Made by a program: the position numbers and the translations under genes. Below, piece by piece: positions 8,596 through 11,642 of a stretch of DNA of 11,642 nt (position 1 is the stretch's first letter; every line of letters begins with the position of its first letter). The notes under the pieces are model-generated. The model saw nothing but the letters and a program-made list of their open reading frames with translations. It did no database searches and was not told the DNA's origin. This DNA is from Porticoccaceae bacterium (GTDB lineage Bacteria; Pseudomonadota; Gammaproteobacteria; Pseudomonadales; Porticoccaceae), in NCBI GenBank assembly GCA_003448675.1, contig DLXZ01000122.1, positions 1 through 11,642 of the forward strand, in the 5' to 3' direction.

Positions 8596-8606
8596 TGGAG
8601 GACAGT

Positions 8607-9398
8607 ATGGATTTAGATTTATCTGGGAAAGTCGCACTGGTGACTGGCAGCCATCGCGGCACCGGCGAAATTATCGCCAAATGCCTGGCGGCAGAGGGCG
8701 CCACGGTTATCGCCCACGGGTTGGAAGCCAACAGTGCTGACCACGTAACCGAAAATTCAGATGTGGCCCATGCGGTATGGGGCGATATCCTCACCGACGA
8801 AGGCGCGCATGGGGCGGTGGAGCAAGCGCTGGCGGCTACCGGCAAGGTCGATATTCTGATCAATAACTACGGCACTGCCGACGAACGCACCTGGTTAAAC
8901 GCCAGCACCGATGATTGGCTGCATATGTATCAGATCAACGTGCTTTCCGCCACCCGCATGATTCGCCTACTCTCACCCCAGATGCGCCAACTGGGCTGGG
9001 GTCGCATTATCCAGCTGGGCACCATCGGTTCCACCCAGCCCAATGCGCTTCGCCCCCATTACTACGCCGCCAAAGGCGCCCTGGCAAATATCACCGTCGG
9101 CCTCGCCAAGGAACTGGCCGACACCGGCATCACGGTAAACACCATCTCTCCCGGTTACATTCGCACCCCGGAAGTGGAAGCCGCCTTTCGCGCCAAGGCT
9201 AAAAAGGAAGGCTGGGACGACGACTGGGAAACCATTGAAAAACGCATCGTCGCCAAGCGCTTCCCCAATCCGGTGGGACGAATCGCGACCCGCGAGGAGG
9301 TAGCCGACCTGGTGTGTTTTATCGTCAGTAAAAGAGCCTCTTTTATCAATGGCCAGAATATTCGCATTGATGGCGGCCATATTGACGTCGTCCACTAA
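8607..9398 (+). CDS. Classical short-chain dehydrogenase/reductase (SDR)
   Basis: 263 aa, typical for a classical SDR, single Rossmann domain, cytoplasmic NAD(P)(H)-dependent oxidoreductase. The cofactor glycine motif is TGSHRGTG (13-20); the usual NNAG is NNYG (86-89). The active-site Asn is Asn111. The catalytic Tyr and Lys are Tyr152 and Lys156 (YYAAK). The residue aligned with the catalytic Ser is Thr139 (QLGTIGS), although Ser142 is close by. ISPGYIRTPE (180-189) and a C-terminal SFINGQNIRIDGGH are standard. Ser/His residues after the first beta-alpha unit do not clearly settle NADH versus NADPH. The ATG at 8607 has a strong GGAGGA ribosome binding site. The substrate cannot be assigned: the downstream neighbour is a small Tat-exported protein of unknown function, and the divergent neighbour is a signalling gene. 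Confidence 0.93.
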   Translation: MDLDLSGKVALVTGSHRGTGEIIAKCLAAEGATVIAHGLEANSADHVTENSDVAHAVWGDILTDEGAHGAVEQALAATGKVDILINNYGTADERTWLNASTDDWLHMYQINVLSATRMIRLLSPQMRQLGWGRIIQLGTIGSTQPNALRPHYYAAKGALANITVGLAKELADTGITVNTISPGYIRTPEVEAAFRAKAKKEGWDDDWETIEKRIVAKRFPNPVGRIATREEVADLVCFIVSKRASFINGQNIRIDGGHIDVVH

Positions 9399-9460
9399 AA
9401 TTCAATTAACGGTATTGATGACCGTCAATGCACCTACGCCCGAACTCACTACGATGCAGG

Positions 9461-9474
9461 AGTGAATATTCACT
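9461..9474. promoter_or_regulatory. 14-bp perfect palindrome, candidate operator
   Basis: AGTGAATATTCACT is self-complementary over all 14 bases and lies in the 102-bp gap between the dehydrogenase and the Tat-protein gene, 26 bp before the latter's ATG. Its half-site ATATTCAC recurs at 9481-9488, next to the ribosome binding site. This is the form of a site for a dimeric repressor or activator; the regulator is not in the window. Confidence 0.4.
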
Positions 9475-9500
9475 AACGCCATATTCACCGGGAGGCAATA

Positions 9501-9839
9501 ATGACTACTGAAGAAAAAACCGGTCTTTCATTCGATCGTCGCAGGTTTATTTTCCGAAGCGCTGCTGTCGCCGGTGCTGCTTTGGCCAGTGCCACGATGT
9601 CCGCTGGCTAGGGCAAAGGCCCCGGAGGCGGTGCCAAGTTGATCGCCAGTGACCACGAAAACATCTGCGCCACCTGCCAATTCTGGGGAGCGAAACGCAA
9701 GGTTACCCCTGATGGCAGTCACGTTGTCGTCAAGAGCCTTGGCTGGTGCAACAACCGCAAAAGCCCGAACTTTGGCAACACTACCGGACCACAGACTGGC
9801 CCCATGAAGGTATGGGAAAAATGGTCGGCGATTACCTGA
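9501..9839 (+). pseudogene. Small Tat-exported cysteine protein, interrupted by an in-frame amber codon
   Basis: The ATG at 9501 follows a strong GGGAGG ribosome binding site and starts a twin-arginine signal: FDRRRFIFRSAAVAGAALAS, with RR at 13-14 or 14-15, then a hydrophobic Ala-rich core. Codon 37 is TAG (9609-9611). The same frame then stays open to the TGA at 9837-9839 and encodes a compact mature domain: NICATCQFWG, SLGWCNN, SPNFGN, TGPQTGPMKVWEKWSAI. It has three cysteines (CxxC plus GWC), which could bind a metal or cofactor, but it lacks the fourth Cys of HiPIPs and I do not recognise a function. Similar small Tat proteins occur in proteobacteria (recollection, unchecked). Without the stop the protein would be 112 aa. 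A CAG or TGG codon changed to TAG by one transition would explain it. Restart at the TTG at 9639 would make a 66-aa protein without export signal, so loss of function is likely unless the amber is read through or is a sequence error. Confidence 0.8.
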
Positions 9840-9988
9840 CAGTCAAATCCTGACAGGCCGATCTTCACCTGGCTTTTACCCGGGTTTCCACATCCACATT
9901 GCCTGACGCTGTCTCCGATCCTGGGTCACCAGGCTGAAGGAACAGGCCGTGCCTATGCTATATTTGCGCCTTTTTTGGATACCTTTTG
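9840..9988. other. Gap between the Tat-protein gene and the permease
   Basis: 149 bp. CCTGACAG occurs twice, at 9835-9842 (spanning the preceding TGA) and 9849-9856. A 6-bp stem with one wobble pair (9867-9872 with 9880-9885) is followed by only three T, a poor terminator. The permease promoter candidate lies at 9956-9964. Confidence 0.4.
9956..9964 (+). promoter_or_regulatory. Possible extended -10 promoter of the permease
   Basis: TGCTATATT fits an extended -10 element (TGn followed by TATATT, 5/6 to consensus). No good -35 is seen 17 bases upstream, which extended -10 promoters tolerate. Transcription would start near 9971 and leave a leader of only about 18 nt before the ATG at 9989, which has no Shine-Dalgarno. 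Confidence 0.3.
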
Positions 9989-11642
9989 ATGGACTGGCAC
10001 GGTGCTTTTGCCGTCACGCTGACGATTTCCACCCTGGTTACCCTGATGCTGTCCCGCATCGGGCCCCATCTCGTGATGATGGGAGCGATGGCGCTGCTCA
10101 GCGTCAGCGGTGTGTTAACCGCCAGCGAGGCGCTGGCCGGATTTAGTAACCCGGGGCTGATTACCGTCGCGGCCATGTTCATTGTCGCCACCGGCATTCA
10201 TGCCACCGGCGGCATCGATATGCTGGTTCAGCACCTGCTGGGACAACCGGGCTCCACCCGTCGCGCCCAGCTGCGCCTGTGTGCGCCAGTGATGCTGCTA
10301 AGCGGTTTCCTCAATAATACACCCGTGGTGGCGACGCTGATTCCCGCCGTCAGCGCCTGGGGGCGCAAGCTGGGTATCGCGCCCTCCAAGCTGATGATTC
10401 CCCTGAGCTATGCCGCCATCCTCGGTGGCACCCTGACACTCATTGGCACCAGTACTAATCTGGTAGTTAACAGCCAGTACCAGCAGCTGACCGGCCAGGA
10501 GGGCTTCCCCCTGTTCGCCATCGGCATGATCGGCCTGCCCGCCTGCATCGTCGGTATCATTTTTATCACCTGGCTGTTTCCGCGCTGGCTGCCGGACCGA
10601 GGTGACGAAGGTTTATTTGGCGATGTCCGCGAATTCACCCTGGAAGTGGCCGTGGCCCACGATGGCCCTCTGGTGGGTAAAACCGTCGAGGAGGCGGGAC
10701 TGCGCCAACTGGTTAAAATCTATCTGGTGGAGATCATCCGTGAGGACAGCGTCATTACCGCCGTACCCTCCGAGGAACACCTGCACGGTGGCGATCGTCT
10801 GGTCTTTGCCGGCAATACCGAGGCCATCTCCGACCTGCTGCGCATCCGGGGCATTGTCCCGGCCAGCGAGAGGGAACGTCCCGCACTGAGTCAGGAACGG
10901 GAAGAGCGCCGGCTGGTGGAAGCTGCTCTCTCTCCCCATTCCGACTGTATCGGCCAGACCATCAGGGACTCACGCTTTCGGGACCGCTACGGCGCGGTGA
11001 TCCTGGCGGTAGCCAGGGGCGGCGAACGGGTCTCGGGTAACCAGGGCACCATCCGCCTGCGCGCCGGCGATACGCTGTTGCTCGAAGCGCGCCCGGCTTT
11101 CGTTACTCGCCAGCGCTACAACAAGGATTTTCTGATCATCAACGATCTGGAGCAGGAGCAACCCCGCCATGATCGGGCCTACCTGGCCTGGGGCATTCTG
11201 CTGGCCGTGGTTACCGCCGCTACCACGGAGTTGACCAGCATGCTCAATGCCGCCCTACTGGGCGCTGGCGCCATGCTGGCTACGGGTTGTTGCTCACTCA
11301 ACCAGGCCCAGAAAAGCCTGGATATGACCGTGCTCATCACCATCGGCGCCTCTTTTGCACTGGGCGCGGCACTGAGCAAAACCGGCGTCGCCACCCATAT
11401 CGCCGACTTTGTCATTACCATGAGCGTCGGCGAAGCCTGGCTGGCCCTGGTTCTGGCTTACATCGCGGTATCGGTGCTGACCGAGCTGATCAACAACAAT
11501 GCCGCGGCCATTCTGATGCTGCCTATCGTGCTCGAAATCAGCGCCCGCGCCGGCCTGCCCAGCGAACCTTTCGTGTTTGCGGTGATGATGGCCGCTTCGG
11601 CCAGTTTCGCCACCCCCATCGGCTACCAGACCAACCTGATGG
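9989..11642 (+). CDS. SLC13-family (DASS-type) permease with two RCK_C domains, 3'-truncated by the window
   Basis: 551 codons are present with no stop; relatives are about 590-600 aa, so roughly 40-50 residues lie outside. It is a polytopic inner-membrane transporter of the divalent anion/Na+ symporter type. The N-terminal half has GFSNPGLITVAAMFIVATGI (51-70), NNTPVVA (109-115) and GTSTNLVV (153-160). A cytoplasmic insert carries two RCK_C/TrkA_C-like domains, about 215-288 and 305-372, each with an LxxGD pattern (HGGDRLVF, RAGDTLLL). The C-terminal half mirrors the first with ELINNNAAAILMLP (499-512) and TPIGYQTNLM (542-551). The NN and TN motifs are the paired anion/Na+ site signatures of this family. 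Sulfate, dicarboxylates or another anion could be the substrate; the sequence does not say. ATG 9989 is the first in-frame ATG after the TGA at 9935-9937 and lacks a ribosome binding site. Codons are strongly G/C-ending, unlike the left half of the window. Confidence 0.92.
   Translation, partial: MDWHGAFAVTLTISTLVTLMLSRIGPHLVMMGAMALLSVSGVLTASEALAGFSNPGLITVAAMFIVATGIHATGGIDMLVQHLLGQPGSTRRAQLRLCAPVMLLSGFLNNTPVVATLIPAVSAWGRKLGIAPSKLMIPLSYAAILGGTLTLIGTSTNLVVNSQYQQLTGQEGFPLFAIGMIGLPACIVGIIFITWLFPRWLPDRGDEGLFGDVREFTLEVAVAHDGPLVGKTVEEAGLRQLVKIYLVEIIREDSVITAVPSEEHLHGGDRLVFAGNTEAISDLLRIRGIVPASERERPALSQEREERRLVEAALSPHSDCIGQTIRDSRFRDRYGAVILAVARGGERVSGNQGTIRLRAGDTLLLEARPAFVTRQRYNKDFLIINDLEQEQPRHDRAYLAWGILLAVVTAATTELTSMLNAALLGAGAMLATGCCSLNQAQKSLDMTVLITIGASFALGAALSKTGVATHIADFVITMSVGEAWLALVLAYIAVSVLTELINNNAAAILMLPIVLEISARAGLPSEPFVFAVMMAASASFATPIGYQTNLM

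Larger units (their letters stand above)
8276..8606. other. Divergent intergenic region
   Basis: 331 bp between divergently transcribed genes, so it should hold promoters for both the minus-strand signalling block and the plus-strand dehydrogenase. It contains a weak minus-strand -35/-10 pair (8339-8311), a direct repeat of ACACCAC at 8374-8380 and 8386-8392, a short inverted repeat at 8584-8595 and the dehydrogenase Shine-Dalgarno (GGAGGA, about 8597-8602). A 25-codon ATG frame at 8468-8545 has no ribosome binding site and is not called. No RNA gene is recognised. Confidence 0.6.

Noticed and set aside
9409..9429. Overlapping 5-bp inverted repeats (ACGGT/ACCGT and ATTGA/TCAAT) just after the SDR stop
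   Set aside because: Short arms, mutually exclusive pairings and no T-run; neither a terminator nor a persuasive operator.
9651..9830. High-potential iron-sulfur protein identity for the Tat-exported cysteine protein
   Set aside because: HiPIPs need four cysteines in a C-x2-C...C...C pattern; only three are present, and the conserved SPN and TGPMKxW features do not belong to HiPIP.
9867..9885. Hairpin after the Tat-protein gene as a terminator
   Set aside because: The 6-bp stem contains a wobble pair and is followed by only three T, so it does not meet the pattern of an intrinsic terminator.
9995..10011. Sigma-54-like element TGGCAC...TTGC near the permease start
   Set aside because: The GG and GC elements are two bases too far apart for a -24/-12 promoter and the site lies inside the coding sequence.

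Overview
The window looks like chromosomal DNA of a free-living, probably marine or aquatic, gammaproteobacterium. This is inferred from gene content only: a TonB-dependent receptor, a YfiR-type periplasmic protein, large c-di-GMP and phosphorelay proteins, and a DUF4870-like membrane protein. Nothing in the sequence fixes a genus. I see no rRNA, tRNA, CRISPR array, insertion sequence or phage gene.

Left edge (1-358, + strand): the remains of a small DUF4870-like membrane protein gene. Its conserved C-terminal half is intact. The N-terminal part is readable only by crossing two +1 frameshifts, and it starts in a 9-bp tandem repeat. It converges on the next gene with a 7-bp gap.

Centre (366-8275, - strand): a four-gene signalling block, transcribed right to left. 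It holds a REC-PAS-GGDEF-EAL c-di-GMP regulator (8275-6032), a TonB-dependent receptor (5929-3860), a YfiR/DUF4154 periplasmic protein (3828-3298) and a CHASE8-HAMP hybrid histidine kinase with two receivers and an HPt domain (3287-366). The last three are tightly spaced (31 and 10 bp) and form a clear operon. In the known YfiBNR system, YfiR represses the diguanylate cyclase YfiN through its periplasmic CHASE8-type domain. Here the CHASE8 domain sits on a BarA-like phosphorelay kinase, and the outer-membrane partner appears to be a TonB receptor. This is the most interesting unit in the window: a possible outer membrane-periplasm-inner membrane signalling chain, with a c-di-GMP enzyme next to it.

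Right part (8276-11642, + strand): a 331-bp divergent intergenic region, then a classical short-chain dehydrogenase/reductase (8607-9398). Next is a small Tat-exported cysteine protein gene interrupted by an in-frame amber codon (9501-9839), with a 14-bp perfect palindrome upstream of it. Last is an SLC13-family permease with two RCK_C domains that runs off the right edge (from 9989). The permease looks more GC-rich than its neighbours.
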